Assembly (NCBI RefSeq): GCF_002078875.1
Contig: NC_034409.1
Span: 59,101,244-59,165,243 of the forward strand
Source: Numida meleagris
Lineage: Eukaryota; Chordata; Aves; Galliformes; Numididae
Direction of reading: 5' to 3'
Length of the DNA stretch: 64,000 nucleotides
The position numbers were made by a program, and so were the translations under genes. This document shows, in pieces, positions 13,253 through 27,058 of the stretch. A model generated the notes under the pieces. It searched no databases, was not told the DNA's origin, and was given only the letters and a program-made list of their open reading frames with translations. The stretch's first letter is position 1, and the number at the start of each line of letters is the position of its first letter.

Positions 13253-13813
13253 TGTCACGGCGTTATCTAAGGATCTGTGTTCGTGACAGGGGGACAACAA
13301 GCCCCCAGGCCCGGAAAAGAGAGAAAGGAGAAAAAAAAACTGCCGGCGCTGTAGGGGCCAGCCCGGAGCAGTCCGGCGGCTAACGCGGCAGGGGACCCGC
13401 CCTGGGGAAGACAAAGGGAAAAGGGGAAAGGTAGGGAACTCGTAGACGGGTCTAAAACAAAACAGCGGCACCAATCTGAAGAGAAACGTCAATTTACTAA
13501 ATATATCGGAATTGAGGGCAATAAATCAGAGAGAGTTACAAAGCTGAGATTCTTACACAGTAAGCTGCAGGGGAACCACGTGCTTCTCATCCGCATAGCA
13601 TGAGACTCATGGCCTGCCAGGCGGCTTCACCACCCCCTCCAGACGCAAAGACCCCTGGGGCCTGCAGCTCCTCCCCTCCCGCTCGGAGAACCAAAATACC
13701 CGAAAAAAGGCAGTCCGCGGAGAACAGGGCATTAACTCTTTAACTGCCAGTATTTGACATGATGTAATGATGTGGAATACCAACAACCAGGAAAAAATCA
13801 CAAAACCGTGACA
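13253..13813. mobile_element. Solo LTR of an endogenous retrovirus
   Basis: The 561-bp block starts TGTCACGG and ends CCGTGACA, a perfect 8-bp terminal inverted repeat of TG...CA type, and is flanked on both sides by the 5-bp target duplication ACAAG (13248-13252 and 13814-13818). It is markedly more GC- and CpG-rich than its surroundings. No gag, pol or env sequence adjoins it, so it is a solo LTR left by recombination between the two LTRs. Orientation is unresolved: an AATAAA occurs on the + strand at 13520-13525, whereas a TATATTTA-like motif occurs on the minus strand nearby. Short frames inside it (for example 13607-13822 minus) are not genes. Confidence 0.88.
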
Positions 13814-16800
13814 ACAAGGCACCAGATATTTCCTGGAAAGAGCCAGGTCTGGGCCAGTGAGGCCACGGAGCTCCCAGCTGCACCAGCCTGACCTGCTGGA
13901 TTGCCAGGAAGAGACACCAGTTAAGGGTTCAGAGTTGTAATGAGTCTACAGGAGGCAGGGAAGCTGCACTGGCTGGAGAAGAGTAGCCAGTCCTCACCCC
14001 CTAAAATAGAGCAGTGTCAAATGAGGATGGGAGTACTCACAGTCCAATGTGCCCCTCGATAAATCAGCTCCTGTGAAAATACCACGTAGGGGTTTCCCAA
14101 CATCCTGCGGCTGTGTATCTCCTTAGTAGGAACAGATTTTTAAAGTGTGTAGTTTGGTGTTGCTGAACCTCCACTCTTACTTTTGGCTCAACAAGTCCCA
14201 GAGGCTGAATTCAGAGCATGAACTTGAGAGCCAGAAGAGCACAAAGGTAGGGCTTGGAAATGCAAGTTTAATTTCCCCTAACTTTGGGCATTTCTGATGA
14301 GGAAATCTATAGCTGAGCAAGCTGTTTGGGCAGTCAGTGAAGAGTCACTTCAGACACCTGAGTCTGGGACCTGCACAGCTGTACTGAGGCTACAGCAGAG
14401 ATTGGCTCCTCCATGAGAGCAAGGGGCAGGCCTAGACTGTTCAGCACTTTATGCTAGCATGAAATTTGTCTATTTTTTTCTCATTTCCATCCATTCTTTG
14501 CAGTTTGGCTCAGTTTTCTGCTTCTATATTACAAATACAACTGCATTTTATAGAAGGTTACCGCTTTTGTGTTCCACATTTCTTCTTCCATACACTCGTC
14601 TCCTGTGAAAAAAAAAATAAATATGACTGCATCATTTTCTCTGTTCACGGGACTCTGTTTAATCAATGCATCAAAATGCATACAATTACTTACCATAACT
14701 TGAGCTTGCACTAATATTGCACCCTCCCTTTGCTCTAGTTTCAGCTAAAACAGCACTGACAGCACACTGATGTTTGGTTGTTGATGAGTAATGAGTGCTT
14801 GCCCAGGGCTGAGCTAGGCTGCTTGGTGGGGCAGAGATGCCACCATAATGGTACAGAGCAGGGGGCGGGCCACACTGCAAGCTGTGCTGGACCACATGCA
14901 CCTCACGGCCCATGAACTGAACATTCCTGAATTAATCCCACCATATCACTGGTGTTGCACAGCTCTCCTACTGTGGGACCTTTGAGTGGGCCCGAATGCA
15001 AACACTGGACTGGGTCTGGTGTCTTGCCAGCTCCCACTGTATTCTCCTCTGACTGTAGATGGTGCTCACTCTCTGCAGCCTGTAGATCTGGAGCATTTGT
15101 CTTTTCTGCAGTCTGGATAGCCATACCACTGCACCCTCTCAATGCTGAGCTCTTCCAGTTAGACCCAAGTTATTTGAGATACAAATTCTGCTTGATGGAA
15201 CCTAATATCTGAAGCCTGGCTTAAAGGCAGAATGTTCAAATAGCTGTGTGAACATAGACATATGAGACAAACGGATAAGCATCTTGCTTTACATTAGATA
15301 TTTGCATGCTTCTCCAAAAAGAATATTCATAAAACCTGTATCTATAGATTAAAACCTACTGCTACTTTCAATTGAGCCTGATATAATGATTTGGCTCCAG
15401 GGGAAGTCAAACCAGAAGCATCTTTTCGACTGTTTGCAAAATTCTTCTGAGCGCTGTGAGCTCAGCTAACAGAAGTACTAAATCCAGGCCATCCTTGGTT
15501 TGGACTTCAGTATCCACACCATACTTAATGAGGTTTATAAAGCACGGTTCTGTTCACCACATATCTTGTTACAGGGGCACAATCAATTCTGAGTGGAAAC
15601 TAGGCTTCCTGACCTACAAAAATTTTTCTAACATCAGAAATGTTTTATTTATGTTAAGACAAATCCAACATCTTTTAGAGAAAGAGGGAGAAAGGTTCTG
15701 CTTCACTACTTTTGTGAAAGGGGTTTCACTTTTTGTAATTACTCATTAAGAATGAAGAAGGCATTACTCAGGGATATAACATTCTCATGGGATGTGGAGG
15801 AGCCAGGTTTGGCTCCCTGCCTCAGTTAATACTGGTTTACTTGGAAGAAATTTAGTGCTTACAGCAGAGGTATTGGAAGAGCTCTCTCCGATGCAGTCAA
15901 CAGACAGATAAGGCTCTTGTCTCAAATATGGGAGTTATGAGGGCTTGAATCTGTGTTTTGCATACCTTGTAGAAATGCAGTGGAAAATTTCATCCATCCA
16001 CTGAGGCTTGGATGTTTGACTAGTAGTTCCTGCTGGGGCATAGAAGCATTTCCTCCCAGAATTAGTACATGTTTCCCTTACTTCAGAAAATTTCAGTTTT
16101 GTTTAACTGATGCTTTCCATGAAGAAACATCCTCCTCATCCAATTCCCTACTAAGTCTAGACTACCCAAATCTCATTGATTTTCCTATTTACAAAAGGGA
16201 GACAGCACTTTCTACCTCTCCTTTGCATTAATGCTATCATTGTCTATAAGTACTTATCTTTTTTTTAGCCACAAGTGATGCACAAGAAATGGGTCAGCGT
16301 GACATCCCCCACAGTTTGGCTATTGTGTAATACAGAAACAGCTGGGAAACATGGTAGTGGTTCAACCTGCACTGAACTAAATTGACTTAGCAACAGGCAA
16401 TTGTTCATCATACAGACAAGAGCTAGATCTCTCACATGGCAGCCAGTACAACTAGTTCACTGGAGGTTTGCTGCAAGCATAGAACTAATGAGACTATTCT
16501 CTTGGTCTCTTGGCACTTGATAGCATGGCCCAAGAGGCAAGGAGCAGCTGATACGGATTTTCACAAATGACAAATACAAATATCAGAGAGGTAAGGTTGC
16601 TGTAGTGTGATTCCATACTGCCTTGCTCCACAGGGATGAAAGGCAGTTTTGTTTCTCACGGAGGGAGCTTCTCTAAGTAGTATGCTCACATTCTCCATAT
16701 GTACACACATATGCGTATACAATTATACATGTAATTCTGTAAGGAATTTGCTGTTCTTTTTCCATTACATTTGCTTTTAAGCTTTTGTGCCAAGCAGAGG

Positions 16801-19800
16801 ACAGAGGAAAATGACAGTGCTTCAAAAAGAAACCAGCTCACACCCTACTAAGCACTGAGAAAGGTGATTTGTTTGTGCTGTCACTTGTCCACTGTGCCAT
16901 ACACAATCAAGAAATCTTGGCAGATAATAAGCACCATATGCTATTAATTTTGGCAGTTTGTGGGTGCGAGGCACAGGAGAGGAAGCCAGTTCTTGAATGG
17001 GGTGCAGAAATATAACAGGCTGCACTGCAAACTGGATTTTCCCCTGAGGCAATGTCTGACACAATTGGCAGCTCATTTCTCTTGCCTTTGGATGTGAGCT
17101 ACTGCTGAATGCCTCCCTTGTGTTAGGGCTGGTACTGAGCTCAAGGTGGGCCTCTTGCCAATGATCACAGTTCCCATTAACTGGAATATACATTAACTTG
17201 AGAGATTGTGGACCTCTCAAGTGAGGGAATGATCTGCTGTATGCATCCATTATTTCTCTGGAGAAGGAGCTCTGTTGTGTGCCTATTGTTCACTCACAGA
17301 ATCTGTTTGTTTGGTCCTTTTCTTTTAGGTACGGGGGTCAGGGAGAGAGGAACTGACATTATTGAAAACAGTTCCATAAAGGCCCTGGGCCAGTTTCATC
17401 TCTGTACTGCAGTATTTCAGGCTGTGCCACTGCACTGGGCAGCCTCAGGCTGCTTGGGATGGGGACATACCTCAGCAAGAAGCAGCTCCTTGAGCCCTGC
17501 AGAGCAGCTGGGAGTTTGCATCTGCCTCTGCCTCACCACGTATGTGTGTACAAGGTGAGAAGATGCCCTGGGAGCCTGAGCAGAGAGAAGGATCAGAGCT
17601 GAGAAGAAAGTCTCTTGGAAGTGCAATGGTTCAAAGCAGTTATAAGAGCCCTTCTGAACGTAAGACTCTATCCATGATTTACATTCACTTTTGTTGCTTA
17701 ATCCTTGAATGAATCTGCCATCCTGGACAGTTTTTAGCTATAAACATGAGTTGTTAAATCAATGAGTTGTCTATCCTGAAGCCTACAGTATAGTTTCTGA
17801 CTTTAAGATGCTATTCACTTCATACATAAAGAAAAAAAAAAACTGTTCACATGTGAGAAAATATGTCCTGAACAGCCAACTCTTCCTGTGTTCAAGGCAT
17901 TGATTTCTAGTTTGGTCTGTGCAGTCTAGAATATTTAATTGGTCTTGACCTCCTTTCCATCTCCAGCCTGTGTATTATCTACTGTGCTGTCAGTAAAGCC
18001 GTCTGTATCAGCTCTTCTTACTAGATCAAGTCGTTGATTCACAAAAGAGAGATGAGGAAAGCCCTGGAGAAATGAGGAGCGAGTATATGCTGCTGTTTTT
18101 CTTTCCCCACTTCCTTCCAGTATAAAAACATGTCTTGAGTTTTAACTTCGAGGAGTTGGTCATTTTTTCACCTCCTTAAGGCACTAAACAAATCTGTGTG
18201 CTAAACATCCCAACTGATCAGGTCATTTGGCAATGAATTGGGATGTGGCCTGTTGAATAAAACAAAGGGAAAATACCTCTCTCTCTTCCTTTGTCCTTGT
18301 GGCTCAGTACAGAGTCATGGCATGGAGAACTGATTCAACACCAAAGATCCCAGAACAAATTAAGTCTCTCATGTTATTGATATGACACAGTCTCTGTTCA
18401 AAGCATTTTATAGCCTAAAGAGGTAAAGAGATGAGTAACAAGGGCAGCATTGCCTTCCTTTTTATCACACATGGAGAAGTCAGTGATTTACTTAAAGTTT
18501 GCCTTTTGCTTGAAGCTTACGCTACACAGAGAAAGATGGGTCTCTGAATACCTCTTGAAGACCTTTGACACAAAATTCTTCTCATATTTGAAAATCTTAC
18601 TGCTTCAGAAAATAATTAATTAGTTCTCTGAAGGCCTGACAGTCAAGCATGCTAATAGCTTGGAAAAATAATTTCTTCATCTCTGAAGATCTGAATGTGT
18701 TCAGTTGATCTGATGAGTGAGGCGTTCATAAGGCTTTCTATTTTTTCAGGATATTTTATCTCCCTGCATCTTCCCTACCTGCAAGGTAGATTGAAGGGCT
18801 TTTTTAAGCAGCTAGAAATGACTGGGATTTAATTTTTCAGAAGAAATTAAATTGGTCTATGATTTCTGAAAGTAAAAATAAGTTTTCTGGGGCAGGAATG
18901 CTCATTTTGTGAAGGGGAATGCTTAGTCTACAGATTAGGGCATGTTAAAGTTCAGACATTGCTTTGCAGCTCAGCTGTTGCATCTCTCCTTGTTTTGCCC
19001 AAGTGGCTGTTTGAGGAGAAAGGAAGAGCTGGAATGCTCTAATTCTTCTATGTGGAGGGAAGGGTCTGAGTTTTTCTCTCATCATACTCATGTTTGAAGT
19101 CACCAGCACTTCACTAAGGAGTTGCACCGGTGCTACACTGCAGTCAGCAGAAAAAGTTTTCAGAGCAGGAACAACTGAAATTTAACCTTTATTTTGCACT
19201 TCCCATTGATTTGAGCTTTATTGCAGACCTTCTGTGAAGAGCCCAGTTCTGTTCAGTGCCTCTGTCTTTATGTTAATTCCATAACCTTGTGTGCATCTGA
19301 CACTTATTCTTAATTCCACTCCTCTTCTGTCATCCTCTTTTAATGATCTAGCCTCATCCCACTCCCATTTGACTCTTCACATCATGCAACTGCATTATTC
19401 CCTACCTCTAATGCTATCATCACCTAATCCATCTTGACTGTGTCTCTCATCTCACAGATCTTGCAATTATTAGCCAGAGACTTTGCCTCTCTCCTTACTT
19501 CAGAACAATTCCTTCCACAGTTTTAGCAAATTTATGAATTCAGAGTCATACTCCAACTAAAACAGAAAAGCTGTAGAGCTCTGGTCTGGCTGTTCTTGTG
19601 GTAATAAGCTTGTATTTATCATTTGGTGTTTCTTTCCTCTCCAAAGATGGCATCAGTTATTCTTGGTTTTGTATTGCCAAATTCTGTTTTTCTTTTGGTT
19701 TGGATTTAACATTTCATGGCCATATTTACTGAAAAGATTTTTTTCTGATGTTCTGAGGATTCAGTCATGAAACTCCACCTGTGAATGTTCACTGTGGTCA

Positions 19801-20789
19801 TTACTGACTTTCTAGGCTGAAAAGCAGGAAATTCTCTGCATAGCTGACCTTCCTCTATGTTTTTAGCAGGGACTTGTGACACAAAATTCTAGTCTGCTTC
19901 ATTTCAAACCTTGTCCTACAGTAAGTAGCACTGCTAAGAGCATTTTCTGTTGCTCAACTGCAAGTCATGGACTTGATGTTTACATTGGCTTTGTGTCACT
20001 GGGGCTTACATTCATGGCCAAGAGAATGCAAAAGAAGCAGAATTGATGGAATATTTTTAAAAGTTTAATTTTCCAAAAGGATTATGCTGTGTTACCCAGC
20101 AAGGCCTATTTCCTTATAAGTTGGTGTAAAGCAGCACAGATTTTCTAAGATAGGTGGAGCTCTGGTAATTTTACATCGACAAATTCCCTTGAAGCCACAG
20201 TGAAAATTAATAGTTTATATTTTATAAGGTGCTGCCAGAGAAAGAAGACAGGCTTTCATCAGTGACTTTCCATGATAAATTCTGTATTTCCATGCTGACT
20301 CCTGTAACTCCATGTTCCTTCCTTTGTGGGCTGGCTTGAGTACCATCATCTTGACTGATGCTTGAGGAAATGAATAAAAAAATCCAAACCAACTAACCAA
20401 CCAAAAAAGAAAGAAACAACCACTACTAACAACACCTTAGTTATTCTCTTAACAATTTGGGGCAAATATTTGAATTCCTCAGTTTTCATGTAGTCCTACA
20501 GTCTTTTGATCAAAACAACCTTCCTAGCATGTTAGTTTTATGAAGACTTGATTCAGGAGAGGCTCTGGCTCAGCATTGCTGTGCTTAACTGTGATCGTGC
20601 TTTCCTTCGCTCTGAGCTATATTCACAGCCCCAGTTGTTGTTTCTAGGATGTCTGTACAGTGCCTGGGGAGAGAGTTTGATGTCTGAGAATGGTTCATGT
20701 AATCCAGGCTGAAAAACAGAAAGATCTAAGCTAGTCAAGAGGAAATACCAAGGTGAAAGGAGCATACGGATGAAACTCACCTGTCTCAA
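13814..20789. other. Intergenic DNA, no gene seen
   Basis: Nearly 7 kb without a recognisable exon or clear mobile element. It contains the longest open frame of the window (142 codons, 16822-17250 minus), which has no domain, signal peptide or membrane segment; one or two frames of this length are expected by chance in a window of this size. A small perfect 8-bp-arm hairpin (CTTGAGAG...CTCTCAAG) lies around 17197-17221. Confidence 0.5.
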
Positions 20790-22536
20790 AGGGGGAAACG
20801 AATCCTAGCACAGGAGATAGCAGGGCTCATTGAGAGAGCTTTAAACTAGCTATCATGGTGGAAGGAAAAGGCTGAGATTCTCAACACCTTCTTTACATCT
20901 GCCTTTAATAGTTGGATCAGTTATCCTCAGGGCACTTTACACCCTAACCTGGAAGTCTGGGATGGAATGCAGAATACAACCCTGATGATTCAGGTAGAGA
21001 CAGTTAGAGAGCTGCTCCTCCATCTGGACTGTCACAAGTCCATGGGACCAGATGGGCTCCACACTAGGGTGCTGAGGGAGCTGGCAGAGATGATTGCCAG
21101 GCTGCTTTCCACCATCTATCAGCGTTCGTGGTTATCTGGAGAGGACCCAGAGAATTGGAGGCTTGCCGATGTGACTCCCATCTACAAGAAGGGCCATAAG
21201 GAGGATCCAGGGAACTACAGGCCTGTCAGCCTGACCTCGGTACCAGGGAGAGTTATGGAGCAAATCATCATGGTCCAGCCAGCACAGGTTCATGAAAGGC
21301 AGGTCGTCCTTGTCCAACCTAATCTCCTTCTATGATCATGTGACCAGAATGGTAGATTAGGGAAAGGCTGTTGATGTAGTCTACCTAGACTTCAGCAAAG
21401 CATTTGACACGGTCTCCCACAGTACTCTCCTGGGGAAACTGGCTGCCTGTGGCCTGGATAGATATACTCTTCTCTGGGTAAAGAGCTGGCTAGAAGGCCA
21501 TGTCCAGTGGGTAGTAGTTAATGGAGTTAAGTCAAGCTGGCATCCCATTACAAGTGGTGTCCCCCAGGGGTTGGTACTGGAGCCCATCTTGTTTAATATC
21601 TTTATTGATGACCTAGATGAGGGAATTGAGTGTACCCTCAGTAATTTTGCAGATGACACCAAGTTGGGAGGTATTGCTGATCTGCCTGAGGGCAAAAAGG
21701 CCCCGTCAGAAGGATCTGGATAGGCTGAATTGCTGGGCTGAGGTGAATGGGATGAGGTTCTACAAGGCCAAGTCCCGGATCCTGCACTTTGGCCACAATA
21801 ACCCTATGCAACTCTATAGGCTCGAGGTAGAGTGGCTAGATGACTGCGAAGAGGAAAGGGACCTGGCGGTGTTGGTCGATGCTTGGCTGAACATGAGCCG
21901 ACAGTGTGCCCAGGTGGCCAAGAGGGCCAAGCCATCCTAACCTGCATTAGAAATATTGTAGCCAGCAGGAGCAGGGAGGTAATCATCCCCCTGTACTCAG
22001 CTCTGGTGAGGCCGCAGCTCAGGTACTGTGTTCAGTTTTGGGCCCCTCACTACAAGAAAGACATCGAGGCCCTGGAATGTGTCCAGAGAAGGGCAACAAA
22101 ACTGGTGAGGGGTCTAGATCACAAGTCTTAGGAGGAGCGGCTGAGGGAGCTGGGATTGTTTAGTCTGGAGAAGAGGAGGCTCAGGAGAGACCTCATCACA
22201 CTCTACAACTTCCTGAAGGGAGGCTGGAATGAGGAGGGGATTGGCCCCTTCTCCCAGACAACAAGTGGAACCTGAGGAAATGGCCACAAGTTGTGCCAAG
22301 GGAGATTTAGATTAGATATAAGGAAAAACTTTTTCTCTCCAAGAATGGTCTGGTGCTGGAATGGCCTGCCCAGGGAGGTGGTGGAGTCACTATCCCTGGC
22401 AGTGTTCAAGAGGTGTCTGGATGAAGTGCTATGAGATATGATTTAGTAGCTTAGCAAGTAGTAATGGTGATAGGAGGACGGTTGGACTAGATGATCTTGT
22501 AGGTCCTTTCCAACCTTGTGATTCTATTATTCTATA
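20790..22536 (+). mobile_element. CR1 retrotransposon with degenerate reverse transcriptase ORF2
   Basis: The longest CR1 copy in the window. Reverse transcriptase is readable in pieces: a frame through 20967-21290 with 'WRLADVTPIYKKGHKEDPGN' followed by YRPVSLTS; a second frame with '[20 protein letters not shown]' (about 21379-21438), 'SGVPQG' and the catalytic FADDTKLG (21646-21669); a third frame at about 21692-21930 (WAEVNGMRF); and a fourth at 21883-22131 ([19 protein letters not shown]). An in-frame TAG lies at 21358-21360 and at least three frameshifts separate the pieces, so it is inactive. The 3' UTR follows and ends with 'cctttccaacct' and ATTCTATTATTCTAT. The region left of 20880 appears to come from upstream of the endonuclease, implying an internal deletion (inference). 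Confidence 0.95.
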
Positions 22537-25500
22537 TTAAATTTTGTATCTCTCTGGAGCTTCAAACTGGTGGAAGTTATTTGCCTCTGTTCATGTTCAT
22601 AAACATGAATCCTCCCCTGACTTTTTGTATCTGAATTAGGAGAAGGATCTCTTCTTGGTTAATTACTTTGTGTATGTAACTGGGATTCAAGAAACTGTAT
22701 TCAAATACCTATTCTTCCTAAGGCAACTTGATCTTTCATCCTCCATATTCATCTGGTGGCTAGAATGTTATTCTATTAATGGAATTAATGCTGCTCCAAA
22801 ATAAAAGGAAGAAAAAGGTGGGTATCTGAGTATCTGAGCAGATAATAGAGCCTGTATCTCATGTGTGAATACTATAATCATTCTAGAAGTGTCATCCTTG
22901 CATTCCTTCTTTATGCCAGAATGAATATTTAATTACCTCTTGCACATAGCAATAGATTCAGGCCATGTGAGATTCTGTCATCCAAACTGCTACTGCAGGA
23001 AGCTGCAAGCAGCAGCTGAGGGGCCATCTGAAGTCATAAACAGTAATGAGATTCAGCTGCGAGTAGTCTGGTATTGAAAAAACTTTTCATCTCCTGTAAG
23101 TTCTTGTGTGCAGCTATATCTATATTTTTTCCTAATTATGAGGGTACTACTTGGCATCTTGTACAAGCTTCTTTCTCTTCTTGGTAGATGAGACTTGGTG
23201 GTGTTTGAGCTGGTGCAGATTGGGACCTTAAGTTTTGGGCAGAGGAATGGAAGGACTGGCCCTCAGTTTCTAGACTCCACTCTACCATCATTCACTAGCT
23301 CATTCTGTGAGTGAGTCACTTCATGTGTATGTCTAAGTTTATCCATCTCTATGGTGCAATGGATACCAATGTCTGTGTCATACATAGATGTTCCACTGTG
23401 CTGGCATACCAGCAGGCATATGCCTCATGGCCTATTGAGTAGGGCAGGAGTCTGTCTGCACAGCAGAGCTTCCAGTTCAGGGGAAGTTCGTCCCCACAAT
23501 TTTCAAACTGAACAAAGATGAATCTAAAAAAATATATAACTGTTTGATAGAAGATTTTTGAGGAATTAATGTTGTGACTGAGGTGTTAGGGCAGACTGGA
23601 ACTCCATCTTGGGTTTGGCAGATGTTCATCAAAGCCAAAGCTGAACTGACATCATGAGCTGGTATTCTCCAGTGAAAAAGAGTTTTTCTTGTAAGACCCT
23701 GCAGGCTGCTGATCTTGATTACCCGTTGTCTTATTTCCCCATGTAATGTCTTTTTAGATTAAAAAGTATTCCACAGAATGAGCTTCTGAAGACAGCACAG
23801 GGGCACCTCACATAAATTTTTGGTTACTACAGAGCATGCCCTGGGAAATACAAGTTTTCTATGCTCCTAGCCTGCTGAAGTCCTTTCACCATGACAATAT
23901 CTATGATGGGAAGGTACGACAGCTTAGGGATACCACTACCAGCTCTCTGCCCTCACTGTGCATGAGCCACATAAGAACTGCTGACCTCTTCCCTGCTCAG
24001 CCTTCCACCCACACTTTTCCCCCCTCCCTTATTTCCAAGTTTCTTTAAAAGATGGTGGTGGAGTAGCAGTGTATACTGACACTCACTGACAGCATCAGGA
24101 AGGAATAATTGAATGGAAAAGCTGTTCCCTTGGAGTCCAGTTGTACTGCTGAGAGTTATGTGAATGTTCATTCTCACTTTAAGCAACCTGCATTTTCAGT
24201 GCCTGAAAGATCTCACAGATACTAGAGTTCTGGAGGACTTGCAGTTCTAAAGCTAAAATGTATGAGAACTGCCCAAACATAAACATTTACCTCAGTATGA
24301 CTGTGCCAGTGTCTGGCACTACACTGCTTTAAGATCTGAATATCAAGCAGCCTGCAGACCAGCTCTCTGCTTCCTGGTTTCATCATAATGGTATCCTTTC
24401 CCAGAAGACACATCTTCAGGATGAACTCTTCACCATAAAGGTCCTCAGCTTCATACTCTCAAAGCAATTTAAGAGTATTTAATATTTATAATTGTTGAGG
24501 ATTTCTATACTCTTTTAGCACTCATTATGATTGCTGTGATTCAAACATTCACTGAAGCGAGAAACTGCCTTGAGCCATAACTGGGCAACTATCTAATAAA
24601 ACATAGTCATGAGATGAGTAGAAGCTATAGAGTTGAAGTACCCTGGGCACATTTGAAAGATTTATCTCCTGGTTTCCTCTGAAGGGCTTTTTAATAGAGA
24701 AGATATTGCTCTCTGTGTGCGTATATCCATAAGGGAGAGAAAAAACATCTATAATTCTAAGTGGTGGGAAGGGGCCATACGCAGTTCTGGAGGAGATGCC
24801 ACAGGGAAAAGCATTCTTTATTTTGCATGGCCCTGTTATATCTGCAGCTGAATTTCCTTTAAGAAAGCAGATGTGAGTACATTATTCATAGTCTTAATAT
24901 CAAATTTGCCCTATGGCTGTGGCACATGCATAGCTGCAGTCTAAGATGGGATACCTGAAGACTCTCGTCAAGGGTGAGATCTTGAACCACAGATGGGGAG
25001 AGTTTGTATCTGAGTTAAGGAAAAGGCTACTATAGAGGGTCCCGTAGCCAGTCTCAGTTTAAGGAGAAATAAATAAATAAATAGCTCACAAAAAAATAAC
25101 AATAAAAATAATGTCACAGAAAATGTAGCATCAGAGCAAAATCTCCAGTGTCTGAAAAAGGAAACTTCTGTTGCTTCTCTGTTCTCCTGCTCTGGAGGCT
25201 GGAAGTAGAGCGGAAGATTAGAGAACTAAATTGCTGGGATTCTTCTCCTTTCCCTACATAGGCCGAATATATTAAGCAGTGACAATGAATGAGTATAGGA
25301 AGTGTCTTGTTGCCAACAGCCAGAAGGCAGAGAATCCAGCAGGGATTTTCCAGCAAAGTAGTGTGGGATAGAGCCAATCTGAACTCCTCCATCCTCTCTT
25401 CTCAACAGTCTTTTCCTTAGATAAGCAGTGGAATGATACAGCACCTCAAAGCACCACTCTCGCTCTCTACCTGCTATAGGAATAATCATTTTCTTGTGGT

Positions 25501-27036
25501 ACCTCTCTTTCCTTCCCCCTCTCTCTAGGAAATCTAAAAATGAGTTTATTCCTGCTCCATATCTATGGGACAGATATGTTTTTGTGAGAGCTCACTCCTA
25601 GATATAACATTGTATTCAGTCCCATCCTTAGTATGTTAGGGAAACAGGATGAGTATATAGCAAGAGTGTTAGTCACCCTCTGCTTTAATCACGTCTTTTG
25701 CCATCTCCTTGGCATGCAAACTACTGTCTTACATTCATGTGCTCATCATGTGGGAGTAACCTGAGGCAGTCTTAGCATAGGAAAATCTGTACGTGTAGGA
25801 AGTCAAAGGGAGCTGCCTTAGGCAAGGCAACCTTATTTGACCCTCCTCCTTCCTTTACAGCTGGTATTACTTGAAGCTGGTACAGAGAAGAATAAGGGGA
25901 CTGAAGCAAAGGCCAGAATTTGGCATGAGTGAGGCAGGAGCTGAGCAGGTTTTCTCCTGCCTTCTTGCCAGTGCCCATTAATCCTGAGCCACAGTGCTGC
26001 CTGTCATTCCAACTCCTAATTCTTGCCCATAATTCTGCTATTTATACCTTTTAAGCTAGACTCTCCTCTCATATATGCCAATTTTACACCAGTATAAATA
26101 AAGCCAGTGTATTTTTTCTGGCTTACACTTACCTATAATAGACATGAGTTAGGCTCATCACTTGGATGCACCAAATGGGGTATAGACTATACCTTGATTC
26201 GGTTAGGTACTCTTTGTGTCCTTCCTTTTCAACAGTTGATTCCAACATACAGCAACTTGCTCCCCAGCCCCATTCTGAAGCTGTTACTGGAGCTGCATCA
26301 GAGACAGTATGTACCTGTAGCTCCTCCATGCTGGGTCTCTTTGGGATAACAATACCAGTGTTGTTTTCACCAGGGCTAGTGTCAGTGAAGAAACAACTGA
26401 CAGTAACCTTTTTGTTCACCCTCACTTCTCCACATTCGTCCTGGCTATTGCAGATTGTCCCCGCAGTACCACTGAAGAGAGACAGTTAAGGATTTGGACC
26501 TTCCTGTGCTCTGCAGTGGCCAAACAGAGGAAAAGGCCAGCACTTGTCCCATAGAAGTCTAAACACGGCATTATATGTTCCTAATAAAGGAGTGATTATA
26601 TGAATCACAGTAGCAAAATGTTCTTGCAGAACATATGCTCCACTCCCTGACTTAAGCATCCAAGTGCAGCTGTACATCATTTCAGAGGAGCTTTTTGACT
26701 TAGATCCAGGTTAGCACATACCTCCCTATGTTACAGAGGAGTAGCAACTTATCTAGCACTCAAGTGCGTCTTTTAATGAAGTTTCTTGTGGCTATTGGAT
26801 GAAAATAAATTCCAACTGGCCCATATAACAAATGAAACTCAACTACAAAAATGTAATGATATTTATTCTCACAGCTGCCAGCAAACTCACATGCACCATG
26901 AGTCATTCCAGATGTGAATAAAAACAAAGTCTGTCTGTAAAAGTAAGTTTCCTGATCCCGAGGAGACTTGGTTTGGGAGAGGAGCTGCACACTGAGTTCA
27001 GCTGCACTTAGAAGATCAGACAGGTTCTTCTTCAAA

Positions 27037-27058
27037 GGGGAAGGGGAAGGGGGGGGGG
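27037..27058 (+). repeat. G-rich run with quadruplex potential
   Basis: Two GGGG tracts separated by AA lead into a run of ten G (GGGGAAGGGGAA followed by G10). This satisfies a four-tract G-quadruplex pattern on the + strand. It sits in an otherwise purine-rich stretch (about 27034-27110) with no adjacent gene or CpG island. Confidence 0.85.

Noticed and set aside
13205..13492. Minus-strand 95-codon proline-rich frame
   Set aside because: It spans the solo LTR boundary and its composition comes from the GC-rich LTR.
16822..17250. Longest open frame of the window (142 codons, minus)
   Set aside because: No signal peptide, membrane segment or known domain; at this base composition one or two frames of such length are expected by chance in 64 kb.
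20967..22131. Reverse transcriptase-like frames as a host gene
   Set aside because: They are successive broken pieces of one CR1 ORF2 with a stop and at least three frameshifts.
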